The translations under genes were made by a program, and so were the position numbers. Below the pieces are notes generated by a model. It saw nothing but the letters and a program-made list of their open reading frames with translations. It was not told where the DNA came from and searched no databases. From an uncultured Blautia sp. (GTDB taxonomy: Bacteria > Bacillota > Clostridia > Lachnospirales > Lachnospiraceae), in contig NZ_CAKRNY010000008.1 of assembly GCF_934371575.1 (NCBI RefSeq), positions 1-64,000 on the forward strand: a DNA stretch of 64,000 nt, in the 5' to 3' direction. Below are positions 24,236 through 33,152 of this stretch, piece by piece (the first letter of the stretch is position 1; every line of letters begins with the position of its first letter).

Positions 24236-24633
24236 GGCAGCCTGTCGATCCGGACATAAATCCCAGGGACTTCCGCCCAGAACTTTTCCACGATCTCCGA
24301 AGCCACCAGTGCATCATCATCCCAGAAGCCAACTTTTGTCATGCAGTCCTTTAATAGTTTCTGCAGGTTGTCTGTATCCGGTTTGGAAAATCTGTAGGTA
24401 CCATCCAAATGTTTTCCTCTGGGGAAGCACCACTTTGTGATCAGCCTGACTCCACAGTGATATGGTTCATCTGGTACATGCTGTCCCAGGTATGCCACCA
24501 GTTTCTGTCTGGCTGCCTTTAATTCCGGTGGCTCATAGAACACCGGCTTTCCTCCGGCAACCCTGACCTGTTTTTCCTGATGGGTTACAGTCGGCGGAAT
24601 CATTGCCATGAAAAACTCAAATTCCAAAATCAT
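24232..24633 (-). CDS. RusA-type Holliday junction resolvase
   Basis: 133 residues from ATG at 24633, just after AAGGAG (a TTG three codons on is an alternative; the open frame extends to 24657). RusA hallmarks: 'GVRLITKWCFPRG' strand, then the acidic catalytic block 'KPDTDNLQKLLKDCMTKVGFWDDDALV' with the aspartates that bind magnesium, and a closing 'GIYVRIDRL' strand. Phage RusA resolves branched DNA before packaging. It closes the replication/recombination set. Confidence 0.85.
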   Translation of the reverse strand: MILEFEFFMAMIPPTVTHQEKQVRVAGGKPVFYEPPELKAARQKLVAYLGQHVPDEPYHCGVRLITKWCFPRGKHLDGTYRFSKPDTDNLQKLLKDCMTKVGFWDDDALVASEIVEKFWAEVPGIYVRIDRLP

Positions 24634-24657
24634 CAACTCCTTTTTTCGGGTGATCAA

Positions 24658-24872
24658 GGTATGGTGCCCACCTGAGTGCGGGGTGGGTGGTCGTCGTGCG
24701 TGAGCTTATCGCACGACTACCTACCCCCGCTAGGTGGGGTGCGCACATACATATATACGTAGTATATAGTTGCGCACCCCCCTTTTTGCGCACTGCTCAC
24801 AATCATAAAAACAATGGTTCTGCGCACCGTGAACATTATCATAAAAAATATGGTTCTGCGCACTACTCTGTA
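24658..24872. repeat. Gene-free stretch with TGCGCAC iterons and a hairpin, possible replication origin or control region
   Basis: No gene. TGCGCAC occurs at 24740, 24771, 24787, 24821, 24857 and (inside the primase end) 24892. Two 26-bp direct repeats, 24802-24827 and 24838-24863, differ at two positions and each ends in TGCGCAC. A perfect 8-bp inverted repeat GTCGTGCG/CGCACGAC lies at 24693-24717. It directly follows the primase-helicase gene. Confidence 0.6.
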
Positions 24873-27152
24873 TCATGGTTGTGAGCACTCCTGCGCACCC
24901 TTTCTCCTGATGTATGTTTTTCCATCTTCACCAAAATATTTTTCAAATTTATTCCACAATTCTTTCTTCTGACGCTTGCCTTCTCCCAGCCAGGAAAGTA
25001 ACTCTTTTGCACTTGTTTCAAGTGCTTCTGCCAGCTCTGAAGCAGAGATTTCACGGCCATCAAATTCAATATTCTGAAATGCAATCTCAAACTCATTTAA
25101 CTTGCGCTCACGGTTCTTTTGAGCATTTTCTTTTCGTCTCTGGGACGCCTTTTCCCATGCCGGTTTATCATCTTCCAACTGCAGATCTTTCAGGCTTCCC
25201 ACCTGATCAATCCTGTGTACCGGATAATCGAACCACATATTGACCGGTTCGAACTTCGGAAATTCCCTTAGGGTTCCCTCAATTCTCCATGCTGTACGCG
25301 CCTGTACTTCCGCTTTCGCAGCCGTTATCTGCTTATCCAGGGCTATTTTCTGCCATTTATCCAGGTGCGCCTCACAGTAACCCAGCATCTGCGTACTGCT
25401 CAGCAGATCGTCCTGTGAGAGGTCATCCTGCCACTTATAATGTGCATCCAGATATGTTTTACAAGTTCCACAGACAGCCTTATTTTCTTCCTGTTTCATC
25501 AATGCCTCTGTCGGCTCCAGCTCGATCAAATCCAGAAGTGCATCCGGATCACGGGCAAATACACCGGATCCAGAAGCGCGGTCCATGGACTTCTTACCGC
25601 CCTGATTTCCTTTGCTGTGATGATGACAGTAGATCACGGCACAGCCCAACTCTGTACACACTTTATCGAACTGGTTACAGAAGTTCGCCATCTGATCGGC
25701 ACTGTTCTCATCACCAGTAATGACCTTATAAATCGGGTCTATAATGATCGCTACATAATTCTTCTTTGCTGCCCTTCTGATCAGCTTTGGTGCAAGCTTA
25801 TCCATAGGTACAGACTTTCCTCGAAGGTTCCATATATCAATGTTCTGCAGGTTGTCTGGGACAAATCCCATGGATTCATACACATCCTTAAAACGGTGCA
25901 GACAGCTTGCCCGGTCAAGCTCCAGGTTCACGTACATCACACGTCCCTGCGCACAATGCCACTGCAGCCACTTCTTGCCCTCTGCTATAGCGATACACAG
26001 CTCAATCTGAAGGAAAGACTTACCAGCCTTTGATGGTCCGGAGATCAGCATCTTATGCCCTTTACGGAGCACCCCGTCAATGAGACAGGGTGACAGCTCC
26101 GGAAGATTGTCCCAGACACTTTCCAGACCTTCCGGCTCTGGAAGATCGTCGTTTACGCCTTCAATCCACTCATACCATTCATTCCAGGAGGATTTTCCTA
26201 TGTTGGTATCTACAATGAACTGCTTCTTTTCCCCACGTTCTACACCTGGCATCCTGGACAATCTGGAAGGATTCCGGTTCTGGGTATCTACATCAATCCC
26301 GTTCTTCTGGCAAACCTCATACAGATAATCAACGCGCTTCCTATACTCGCTATAATCCGCTGCATCCACCCTCACGATTGCGTGAAGGCTTTTCTTCCCG
26401 GAATACACCAGGCAGGCGATGGGAAGCTCCAGCTCACGTAGGATAGCGTTTTGCTGGTCGATTTCCATGTGATCAGATTCTACAAGAGCATACCTGTATT
26501 CCGTTACATTTTCGTTTTTACAGCCGTTTCCATCCAGTGGGTTAAAGCGGATCCACGCGCCAGCTTCCGGATTGTAATCGCCAAGCACCGCCCCTATGTC
26601 ACCTTTGCAGGTGTTCAGCTGCTCGATCAGCTGTCCTGCAGTACGGTCCCAGCTCCCCTTTTGTGGAAGCCATCTGGTACCTTTCTCGTCTGTTTTTTCC
26701 CAGCTTCCAGTTACATACCCTACGTTTTCCCCGGCTTCAAACAGGGTTTCCAGATATATGATCAGCTGCTCTGTCGGGTTCCAGTTCTTTGGTTCCTGGA
26801 TTTCCCTGCCTTCCAGCCAGTTCTTATCCACTACCACACGGTCACTGTCTACCTGTATGCTGTCGTTCCAGTCCAGCTCATGACCTTTTTCCGGCACCCA
26901 TCCGCGCTCCATTGCCATCTGTACAATAGTCCCGCCAGTTACCGGAGAAGAAGAACCGGAAAAGCTTCTCCACTTCTTCTCACATTCTCCGGCATGGTAC
27001 CGTCCAAAGTCCTTCTGGCTCCACTGATCCCAGACGCTTACCGGATAGCCTTCCAGTTTCAGTGCCATTCCGACATTCACCCAGTCTTGATAGTTTAGGG
27101 AACCGGGATCGATGTATTCAATTATCTCTGTAAGGCTTGTCCTCTGCTCCAT
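24873..27152 (-). CDS. Primase/RepA-like AAA ATPase fusion, phage replication protein
   Basis: 759 residues. The N-terminus (1-75, 'SLNYQDWVNVGMALKLEGY', 'KKWRSF') is a PriCT-type domain. A primase-like region follows (about 180-330) with 'YALVESDHMEIDQQNAILREL', 'ACLVYSGKKSLHAIVRVDA' and 'NRNPSRLSRMPGV', as in archaeo-eukaryotic primases of plasmids and phages. Then a RecA/RepA-type ATPase (AAA_25): Walker A GPSKAGKSF near 375, Walker B 'YVAIIIDPIYKV', and 'CAVIYCHHHSKG'. The C-terminal 120 residues are helical and charged. It would prime and unwind phage DNA. Neighbours are a DEAD/DEAH helicase, Sak4-like protein and RusA. Confidence 0.85.
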   Translation of the reverse strand: MEQRTSLTEIIEYIDPGSLNYQDWVNVGMALKLEGYPVSVWDQWSQKDFGRYHAGECEKKWRSFSGSSSPVTGGTIVQMAMERGWVPEKGHELDWNDSIQVDSDRVVVDKNWLEGREIQEPKNWNPTEQLIIYLETLFEAGENVGYVTGSWEKTDEKGTRWLPQKGSWDRTAGQLIEQLNTCKGDIGAVLGDYNPEAGAWIRFNPLDGNGCKNENVTEYRYALVESDHMEIDQQNAILRELELPIACLVYSGKKSLHAIVRVDAADYSEYRKRVDYLYEVCQKNGIDVDTQNRNPSRLSRMPGVERGEKKQFIVDTNIGKSSWNEWYEWIEGVNDDLPEPEGLESVWDNLPELSPCLIDGVLRKGHKMLISGPSKAGKSFLQIELCIAIAEGKKWLQWHCAQGRVMYVNLELDRASCLHRFKDVYESMGFVPDNLQNIDIWNLRGKSVPMDKLAPKLIRRAAKKNYVAIIIDPIYKVITGDENSADQMANFCNQFDKVCTELGCAVIYCHHHSKGNQGGKKSMDRASGSGVFARDPDALLDLIELEPTEALMKQEENKAVCGTCKTYLDAHYKWQDDLSQDDLLSSTQMLGYCEAHLDKWQKIALDKQITAAKAEVQARTAWRIEGTLREFPKFEPVNMWFDYPVHRIDQVGSLKDLQLEDDKPAWEKASQRRKENAQKNRERKLNEFEIAFQNIEFDGREISASELAEALETSAKELLSWLGEGKRQKKELWNKFEKYFGEDGKTYIRRKGAQECSQP

Positions 27153-27154
27153 GT

Positions 27155-28744
27155 TTATGCTCCTTTATATTCCTGTGGTACAATGTCGTTCGGGATCTTC
27201 CATCCGTTCCCGGCAATCCTGTCAATTAAATTCTTGGCTGTGTTAAACTGCCAGGTCCCCACATGTTTAAATCCCCTGCCCTCCAGGAAGCGGATCTGCT
27301 TCGGGGTAGTAAGCCCCTCATTTCTACGCTTGTCCAAACGGTCAAGAATCTTAGCTGCCTTCCCTGCATTCTCAATCTGATCCGGCATGATTCCCAGCTT
27401 TTCCAGTGTCTGCTTCTGTTTGTCAGATGGCGGTCCCATCTCCCATCCAAAAGACGGAACATAACTGGACAGGTCTTCTGCCTGAATAGACATCTCGAAC
27501 TGCAGTGGATCTACAAGCTTCTTTTTCCGTTTTTTCATCTCTGCCAGCTGTTTAGCCAGGGATTCCTCACGCTGTGCGACTACATCTTCTGAGGCAGTCT
27601 TTTCCGCCTCTTCAATATCAATAGCTATGCCGGCTTCTCGTTCCAGGTTCTCCGTCATCTTCTGGGCTACTTCTTCATTCTCACAGATCAGACTTGCGGG
27701 GTGGCACAGTTCATGCCGCTCTGTATGCCAAAGGAAATCCAACAGCAACAGATGATCTTTTCCTGTTTCTGGTGAAAGTCTTGTGCCACGTCCCACCATC
27801 TGGCAGTAAAGGCTTCTTACCTTTGTAGGTCTTAATACCACAATGCAATCAACTGACGGGCAGTCCCAGCCTTCTGTCAGGAGCATGGAATTACATAACA
27901 CGTTGTATTTACCAGCATCAAAATCTTTTAATACCTCAGCCCTGTCCTGGCTGTCTCCGTTTACTTCTGCCGCCTGGAAACTATAAGCATTTAGGAGATC
28001 CCGGAACTTCTGGCTGGTCTTTACCAACGGCAGAAATACCACAGTTTTTTTATCCATGCAGTACTTCTGCATCTCCTGGGCAATTCCTTCCAGGTATGGA
28101 TCCAGCGCAGTACCAATCTCACTTGCCTTGAAGTCCCCTGCCTGTACAGAAACGTTGCTCATATCGATCTTGAGTGGAATTGTCAGCGCCTTGATCGGGG
28201 ACAGGTATCCCTCCTTGATTGCCTTAGGAAGGGTATACTCATAAGCCAGGGATTCAAAATATACGCCAAGGTTCCGCATATCCCCACGGTCTGGCGTTGC
28301 CGTTACGCCTAACACCTGTGCTTCCGGAAAATGCTGCAGCACTCTCTGATAGCTGTCAGATATACAGTGATGGGCTTCGTCAATAATGATGGTATTAAAA
28401 TAATCAGCCGGGAAACTTCCCAGCCTCTTTTCTCTCATCAATGTCTGTACAGAGCCAACCACTACCCGGAACCAGCTGCCCTGGCAGGAGCTTTCTGCCT
28501 TTTCCAAGGCACATCCAAGCCCGGTTGTCTTCATCAGCTTATCTGCTGCCTGATCGAGCAGCTCCCCTCTGTGTGCCAGGATCAGTACGCGGTCACCTTT
28601 ACGGACACATTCCTCTGTTACCTTGGCAAATACCACAGTCTTTCCACAGCCTGTAGGAAGGACCAGCAGGGTTTTTAACACCCCGCTGTCCCACTGTTCA
28701 AAAATAGCTTCCTTCGCTTCTTTTTGATACGGCCTTAGTTCCAT
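27155..28744 (-). CDS. DEAD/DEAH-box helicase, SF2 (SSL2-like), phage replication
   Basis: 529 residues. SF2 motifs in order: Q-motif-like 'LRPYQKEA', I 'PTGCGKT' (about 30), Ia 'ILAHRGELL', II 'IIDEAHH', III 'GVTATPDRGD', IV-V 'NVLCNSMLLTEGWDCPSVD' and VI 'QMVGRGTRLSPETGK'. The C-terminal 150 residues contain 'KQKQTLEKLGIMPDQIENAGKA' and 'PKQIRFLEGRGF', a small extra domain commonly found in phage helicases of this type. Ends 3 bp before the primase gene. Likely helps origin melting or recombination-dependent replication. Confidence 0.9.
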   Translation of the reverse strand: MELRPYQKEAKEAIFEQWDSGVLKTLLVLPTGCGKTVVFAKVTEECVRKGDRVLILAHRGELLDQAADKLMKTTGLGCALEKAESSCQGSWFRVVVGSVQTLMREKRLGSFPADYFNTIIIDEAHHCISDSYQRVLQHFPEAQVLGVTATPDRGDMRNLGVYFESLAYEYTLPKAIKEGYLSPIKALTIPLKIDMSNVSVQAGDFKASEIGTALDPYLEGIAQEMQKYCMDKKTVVFLPLVKTSQKFRDLLNAYSFQAAEVNGDSQDRAEVLKDFDAGKYNVLCNSMLLTEGWDCPSVDCIVVLRPTKVRSLYCQMVGRGTRLSPETGKDHLLLLDFLWHTERHELCHPASLICENEEVAQKMTENLEREAGIAIDIEEAEKTASEDVVAQREESLAKQLAEMKKRKKKLVDPLQFEMSIQAEDLSSYVPSFGWEMGPPSDKQKQTLEKLGIMPDQIENAGKAAKILDRLDKRRNEGLTTPKQIRFLEGRGFKHVGTWQFNTAKNLIDRIAGNGWKIPNDIVPQEYKGA

Positions 28745-28746
28745 TT

Positions 28747-29193
28747 TTAAAAGCCTCCCGGTGTAAATGCAGGTTTACTGGTATCCTTTGGATACAGCTT
28801 TTCAATGTAATTGAACTTCTTGTTTGGATCCTTAATTCCAGGCTTCAGTCCGATCTTAGCGCGCGCAGTCTTGCCAGGAAGTGCACTCCAGTCCATCCGG
28901 AGTTCTTCTCCCTCCTTCTTAAGGCCAACGCCACGGAACAGCTCAGACAGCTTCCACTCCAAACTGGTATGCAGTACATAATTTTCACGGATGGTAACCT
29001 CACGTTCTGGAACATGCACCGTAAAATAAACAACTGCCATATTGCATGGAGGGAGCTTACCCTCACCCTTAGATCTGCTGCGGTCAAATTTCTCAATTGT
29101 TACGTTATAATCCCCTTCTGGAATTGGCTCATAATCCTGGGCATCCTGTTTGATGGAATCCTCCCAGCCTAACTCTCTTCCTTCTGCTGCCAT
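28747..29193 (-). CDS. DUF669 family protein (phage single-strand DNA-binding-like)
   Basis: 148 residues. The pattern 'LGWEDSIKQDAQDYEPIPEGDYNVTIEKF', 'SKGEGKLPPCNMAVVYF', 'LSELFRGVGLKKEGE' and 'GKTARAKIGLKPG' is the DUF669 family, always found in phage replication modules next to Sak4-type ATPases and thought to act as an OB-fold ssDNA-binding protein. Here it lies directly downstream of the Sak4-like gene, supporting that. No zinc or catalytic site. Confidence 0.85.
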   Translation of the reverse strand: MAAEGRELGWEDSIKQDAQDYEPIPEGDYNVTIEKFDRSRSKGEGKLPPCNMAVVYFTVHVPEREVTIRENYVLHTSLEWKLSELFRGVGLKKEGEELRMDWSALPGKTARAKIGLKPGIKDPNKKFNYIEKLYPKDTSKPAFTPGGF

Positions 29194-29209
29194 AAATTTT
29201 TATCCTCCT

Positions 29210-30361
29210 TTAATTGAACGGCACCTGTTGTGTCGCTTTCATTTCTTTGATCATTCCATAGACCTGTGGCCATGCCCCGATCAGACAGCCATTGATAAAG
29301 TCCATGTCATAATCTTTCACCTTTACATCAGAGGGATAATACCCTCTTGCTGCCACTACGTTCTGGATGTCCCATTCATCTACCTGGTTACTCTCCATCA
29401 GGTCACGTAAAGCTTTAGGGATTCCGGGATCAATGGTGCTGCTCCTTGCTGTCGGTTCCGGAGTCTTTTGTGGTTCATTAAGCGGAAGGTTCATCTGCTC
29501 CCCAACAGTAACAGCAGGTTCTGTCTTTGTAGCTTCCTGTACCGTAGTCGGCTGAGGCTGTACAGTTGGCTGAGCCTGTACCGGCTGCTGCGCTGGTACG
29601 GATTTTGGCTGTGTTTCTTTTACTGGCACGGCATTTCCCTCAATGATTGTCCGGATGGAATCATAACTGAATGGGACTTCATCTGGCAGACCGTAGCGGT
29701 TCTTTGCATCCCAGCAGGCATTGTGGGTGGTATACATCACACGCTCACCGCCCTGGGCTTTCCTCTTTTTCCCTTTATCATCCACCGCAATAGAGAATGT
29801 TTTATAATTGGCAAACAGTAGCATGTCCGCCCATTCCTTGATCAGTGGGGAGGTCTGGGATGCTGTTTTCTTTCCAAGCTTTAACTCCCATCTGTCATAA
29901 GCCCCCAGTTCATCCGGCTGTTCAAACTTCCGGATCTGCGCATGTGCAGTAAGGACCACGTTGACACCAGCCTCTACAACTTCTGTCAGCTGATTGAGGA
30001 ATTTCCCCAATTCTTCTTTTACATAAACATAACCATTTCCGTAACCAAAGTCCTCAATACCGGACTTTCTGTGCTTGTCGCAGATATGCCGGATACACAT
30101 AGATTCCGCCCAGTCAATGGTATCTATGACCAGTGTCTTGCACATAGTCGGATGTGTGCGGACATAATCCACCTGGTCCAGCAACATCTGCCAGCTGGAC
30201 GCCTTGGGAAGTCTCGCAACATCCATTGAATTGGTACTTCCTTCCGTGTCAATAAACACCGGATCCGGGAACTTGCTGGCAAAAGTGGATTTGCCAATTC
30301 CCTCTGGTCCGTAAATGACCACCTTCTTTGCACAGGGGATCACGCCTCTGATAATTTCCAT
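29210..30361 (-). CDS. Sak4-like RecA-fold ATPase (single-strand annealing/recombination)
   Basis: 383 residues. Residues 1-250 are a RecA-type ATPase of the phage Sak4/AAA_24 family: Walker A YGPEGIGKST (about 18-27), 'FIDTEGST', Walker B 'CKTLVIDTIDWAE' and sensor 'VNVVLTAHAQIRKFE'. Residues 250-315 form a Pro/Gln/Thr-rich linker (PAQQPVQAQPTVQPQPT) and 315-383 a small C-terminal domain with 'PKALRDLMESNQVDEWDIQ', which may bind DNA or the SSB-like partner. Followed by DUF669, the usual genetic partner. Confidence 0.85.
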   Translation of the reverse strand: MEIIRGVIPCAKKVVIYGPEGIGKSTFASKFPDPVFIDTEGSTNSMDVARLPKASSWQMLLDQVDYVRTHPTMCKTLVIDTIDWAESMCIRHICDKHRKSGIEDFGYGNGYVYVKEELGKFLNQLTEVVEAGVNVVLTAHAQIRKFEQPDELGAYDRWELKLGKKTASQTSPLIKEWADMLLFANYKTFSIAVDDKGKKRKAQGGERVMYTTHNACWDAKNRYGLPDEVPFSYDSIRTIIEGNAVPVKETQPKSVPAQQPVQAQPTVQPQPTTVQEATKTEPAVTVGEQMNLPLNEPQKTPEPTARSSTIDPGIPKALRDLMESNQVDEWDIQNVVAARGYYPSDVKVKDYDMDFINGCLIGAWPQVYGMIKEMKATQQVPFN

Positions 30362-31654
30362 TTAAAATGCACCTGCCTTCCATGCTTTTGGCTGTGGTTC
30401 TTCCGGATGTTCCTGTCCAACCACATAACCGTCTTCAATAATAATGCTGCACTCATCACCAGTAGAAACTCTGGTAGCAATTGCCTGGAGTCCTTCTGCT
30501 TCCAGCCACTCTCCAAACTCCTGCAGTGTCTTTCTGTCCATCTGCTCCAGCTTGTCCAGAAGAACGAAACCGCACTGCGGGTTCAGTTTGCGGACAATAG
30601 CGGTAGAAACCTTCAGACGTTCCGCACCGGACATGTTGTCCCACTTCTGGCCTTTATAGACCAGCTCTCCATCTTTTACGGATAGCTCTGGAAGAGGAAG
30701 CTCTGCAGAAGTCAGAAGCTCATTCTTCTTATCCCTTGTCTCTTCCAGCTGCTTTGTTAGATTGTCGTACTTGGTACGGTACTCTTTGGCGTCATCCTCC
30801 GCTTTTTCCTTATCCAGGTTGGCTCTGACTTTACGGTTGATTTCCTCGATATTGGAGATATTAGCTTCCAGTTCTTCTGTGGACTGATCCGTCAGATCCT
30901 TTGCAGAAGTCTCTGCAATATCCAGATCTTTTACCAGCTGCAGATGTTTCTGCTTGGCTGCTTCCAGAAGCTCAGACAATCTGATTACTTCCTCATGGGC
31001 ACGCTTCACAGATTCCCGGAGCTGCGCAGCCTGATCACGCTTTCTCTGGTTCTCTCCATTCTTTGCCAAAATCTCCTGCTGCTGTCTGATCAGCTCAGAG
31101 GGTGACACCAGGTCTCTTGGAGCCTCCGGGTAATAAGGCTGCTCTTTTGCAAATTTCTCTTTCTGATCAGCGGTACGTCCTACATACAGACGCTCCTGGT
31201 AAAGCTCTTTTTCTTCCTTTTCCAGTTCTGCAAGCTGAGGTCCCACGCCAATGATCTGCAAAAGCACTTTTGCCTTCTCTGTTCCGGAGGCTTCCATAAA
31301 TCTTGGAAGATCCAGGGCAAGCTGTTCCACAAATTCATTGAGCAGCTGCTGTCCTGCTTTCTGGCCATTCGGATCTGTAACCTTGAGGGCACTGTTCTTT
31401 CCCTTACGCTCCACTACCAAACCATTGTTCATCACAATATGTAAGTTCGGCGGCACCATGGAGCCTTCCCTTGTACTCTGGGAAGGTTTGTAACGTTCCC
31501 CGCCAAGTGCCCAGGCAATAGAATCCAGAACTGAGGTTTTGCCCTGCTGGTTATCTCCGCCAATGATGGTTAAGCCGTTCTGTGCAGGTTCCAACTTTAC
31601 TGCTTTGATACGTTTTACATTCTCGATTTCGAGACGGTTAATCTTCATGCTCAT
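30362..31654 (-). CDS. RecF/SbcC-like SMC-family ATPase, phage recombination
   Basis: 430 residues, an ABC-type ATPase interrupted by a coiled coil. Walker A 'GGDNQQGKTS' is near residue 33, a coiled coil spans about 190-320, then come the signature 'SGAERLK' and a degenerate Walker B 'CGFVLLDKLEQMD' (Asp followed by Lys rather than Glu at the usual catalytic place). Proteins like this sit with Sak4 and DUF3846 genes in Lachnospiraceae phages and probably process DNA ends. Adjacent to the Sak4-like gene with no gap. Confidence 0.82.
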   Translation of the reverse strand: MSMKINRLEIENVKRIKAVKLEPAQNGLTIIGGDNQQGKTSVLDSIAWALGGERYKPSQSTREGSMVPPNLHIVMNNGLVVERKGKNSALKVTDPNGQKAGQQLLNEFVEQLALDLPRFMEASGTEKAKVLLQIIGVGPQLAELEKEEKELYQERLYVGRTADQKEKFAKEQPYYPEAPRDLVSPSELIRQQQEILAKNGENQRKRDQAAQLRESVKRAHEEVIRLSELLEAAKQKHLQLVKDLDIAETSAKDLTDQSTEELEANISNIEEINRKVRANLDKEKAEDDAKEYRTKYDNLTKQLEETRDKKNELLTSAELPLPELSVKDGELVYKGQKWDNMSGAERLKVSTAIVRKLNPQCGFVLLDKLEQMDRKTLQEFGEWLEAEGLQAIATRVSTGDECSIIIEDGYVVGQEHPEEPQPKAWKAGAF

Positions 31655-31657
31655 ATC

Positions 31658-32020
31658 TTATCTTTTCTCCTTTTTCAAAAACTCAAAATCATTTAGCAGT
31701 TTCTCTATCAGTTTTTCTGGTTCCTGCACTGCCATAATATCTTCATAACGCGCTTCCGCCAGGAGCACATCTCCTAAGATTGGAGAACCATGTCTTGGCA
31801 TGTCATACATCCAGCTCCCAAAACGGTTTAATGGAAGATTTTTGAAATGCCCATCCTCATCCACCAGCATAATCACTGGTTTCTGAAAGTAATTACTCAT
31901 TTTTGCAGTATGGACAGTTTCAAAATGGCCTCCTAAAGCTTTTTGAATACTCTTGAAATCGTCAAAATTCACATCAGTAATTGAGATTTCGTTATCTGCT
32001 GAAATTTTTAATGTTTTCAT
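31658..32020 (-). CDS. DUF3846 family protein
   Basis: 120 residues. 'LKISADNEISITDVNFDDFKSIQKALGG', 'VIMLVDEDGHFKNLPLN' and 'HGSPILGDVLLAEAR' match the DUF3846 pattern, a small alpha/beta protein found in phages and plasmids. Ends three bases before the SMC-like ATPase gene, so it is part of the replication operon. Its biochemical role is unknown; association with DNA replication is by context. Confidence 0.8.
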   Translation of the reverse strand: MKTLKISADNEISITDVNFDDFKSIQKALGGHFETVHTAKMSNYFQKPVIMLVDEDGHFKNLPLNRFGSWMYDMPRHGSPILGDVLLAEARYEDIMAVQEPEKLIEKLLNDFEFLKKEKR

Positions 32021-32109
32021 TGATTTTTCTCTCTTTCTCCTCTACAATAAGAGGGTGATAAACTGTTTTTTGTCCATTTGGACACCGGATCCTGATGAGC
32101 TCCCAACTC

Positions 32110-32358
32110 TCAGGATCCATTTTCTTTTAACAACCGTGTAAGATGCTCCCTGGCTGCTTCGTAGTTTTTAACGGATTCTTTCATCATTACTTCGTCACGA
32201 TAGATATCATAAGTAGTCATTTTGCTTTCTGGAGGTTCCTCCACCCAAACCCGGCATGGATATCCAGCTAATCCTATTTCGAAACTTACATGGATTCCGC
32301 TTGCTATAGCTTTCTTCGAAAGCTCATATAACTCATCTATCATTTTTTCTAAAACCAT
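32110..32358 (-). CDS. Phage early protein of unknown function
   Basis: 82 residues, a small alpha/beta protein: helix (MIDELYELSKKAIASG), strand (IHVSFEIGLAGYPCRVWV), then a C-terminal helix (ESVKNYEAAREHLTRLLKENG). A start two codons upstream of MIDEL cannot be excluded. AAAGGAGGAGAC precedes the ATG at 32358. No named family. Confidence 0.6.
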   Translation of the reverse strand: MVLEKMIDELYELSKKAIASGIHVSFEIGLAGYPCRVWVEEPPESKMTTYDIYRDEVMMKESVKNYEAAREHLTRLLKENGS

Positions 32359-32408
32359 GGTCTCCTCCTTTCCAGATTGGTTCTTCTTTTAGGCTACATT
32401 AGTACTCA

Positions 32409-32486
32409 CTAATTTTTCAGCACAATCCATATCCAAAACAAAATAAGAAATATATATGGTGCGAATGTAAGTAATTTATCCCACAT
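32409..32486 (-). CDS. 25-residue single-span membrane microprotein
   Basis: ATG at 32486, stop TAG at 32409. GGGAGGAGAC lies directly before the ATG, a near-ideal Shine-Dalgarno. The peptide is one hydrophobic helix (MWDKLLTFAPYIFLILFWIW then IVLKN), and the start overlaps the previous gene's end by 11 bp, as phage genes often do. Could be a membrane-active accessory peptide such as a superinfection-exclusion factor; function unknown. Confidence 0.55.
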   Translation of the reverse strand: MWDKLLTFAPYIFLILFWIWIVLKN

Positions 32487-32640
32487 GTCTCCTCCCTTCC
32501 GGCTCTGTTCCCTGTATCAGCATCCAAGCAAGCATTGATAATGCCAGCGCTCCTGCAACCTGCAGTCCGTCCCACTGCCAGAACGGCAGGTATGTAGCAA
32601 GGGTGCCTATGATGGATGATATGATTATGTTACGCTTCAC
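32476..32640 (-). CDS. Small membrane protein
   Basis: 54 residues from GTG at 32640, with AAAGGAGGCAAGCT before it (SD plus 6 nt). The open frame continues to 32715 but that part overlaps the previous gene. Two hydrophobic segments are visible (IIISSIIGTLATYLPFW and GLQVAGALALSMLAWMLI). Unknown function, possibly a phage membrane accessory. Confidence 0.6.
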   Translation of the reverse strand: MKRNIIISSIIGTLATYLPFWQWDGLQVAGALALSMLAWMLIQGTEPEGRRHVG

Positions 32641-32662
32641 AGCTTGCCTCCTTTCTGCTGCC

Positions 32663-32833
32663 TTACCCGGCAGCCTTCTTTCTTTCGAAATTATATATAT
32701 CCATTGCCAGATCAACTCGCTCCGCTTCAGTTTTCAGTGCCCGTTCCTTCGTCACCTGCGCTGTTGGAAGCTGATCTATCCGGTATGGCACGCCGTCTAT
32801 GATAAATCTGCGAGTAAATTTGATTTCTATCAC
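32663..32833 (-). CDS. Small phage early protein
   Basis: 56 codons starting at GTG 32833, after GGGGAGGTGATT; stop TAA at 32663. The sequence (MIEIKFTRRFIIDGVPYRID and on to NFERKKAAG) is a beta-strand unit followed by a helix, a type common in clostridial phages. It lies between the 54- and 95-codon genes with SD-driven starts, all on one operon. Function unknown. Confidence 0.6.
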   Translation of the reverse strand: MIEIKFTRRFIIDGVPYRIDQLPTAQVTKERALKTEAERVDLAMDIYNFERKKAAG

Positions 32834-32862
32834 AATCACCTCCCCTGCTACTATGGTATGGA

Positions 32863-33150
32863 TTATGGTTGTACGGAGTTACTCTGTTTCTTTCTCTTTA
32901 GACCAGTTTTCTCTGAAGAAAACTCTAGAAGCTGATCTGCAGCTTTTCTGAATACTTTGTCTCGCATTTGTTTATTGGAAAACATCTTATTCATGCTTCC
33001 AATTTCATTTTTCATATAAATATGTAGGATATACACACCACTATCTTTTCCCAGCTCATTCTTTTTATCTTCATAACTGAGTACTTGAATCTCTCCCACA
33101 TTGAAAATATCATCGTCAATGCTTATAAAAACTGGATCTATTTTAATCAC
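32863..33150 (-). CDS. Phage early protein of unknown function
   Basis: 95 residues, alpha/beta (KIDPVFISIDDDIFNVGEIQVLSYEDK then KKFRKAADQLLEFSSEK-like helix with a basic end). AAAGAGGTGATTAAA precedes the ATG. It is the first gene of the long minus-strand early operon to the right of the divergent control cassette at 33153-33220, so its transcription may be affected by the same operator. No family recognised. Confidence 0.6.
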   Translation of the reverse strand: MIKIDPVFISIDDDIFNVGEIQVLSYEDKKNELGKDSGVYILHIYMKNEIGSMNKMFSNKQMRDKVFRKAADQLLEFSSEKTGLKRKKQSNSVQP

Positions 33151-33152
33151 CT

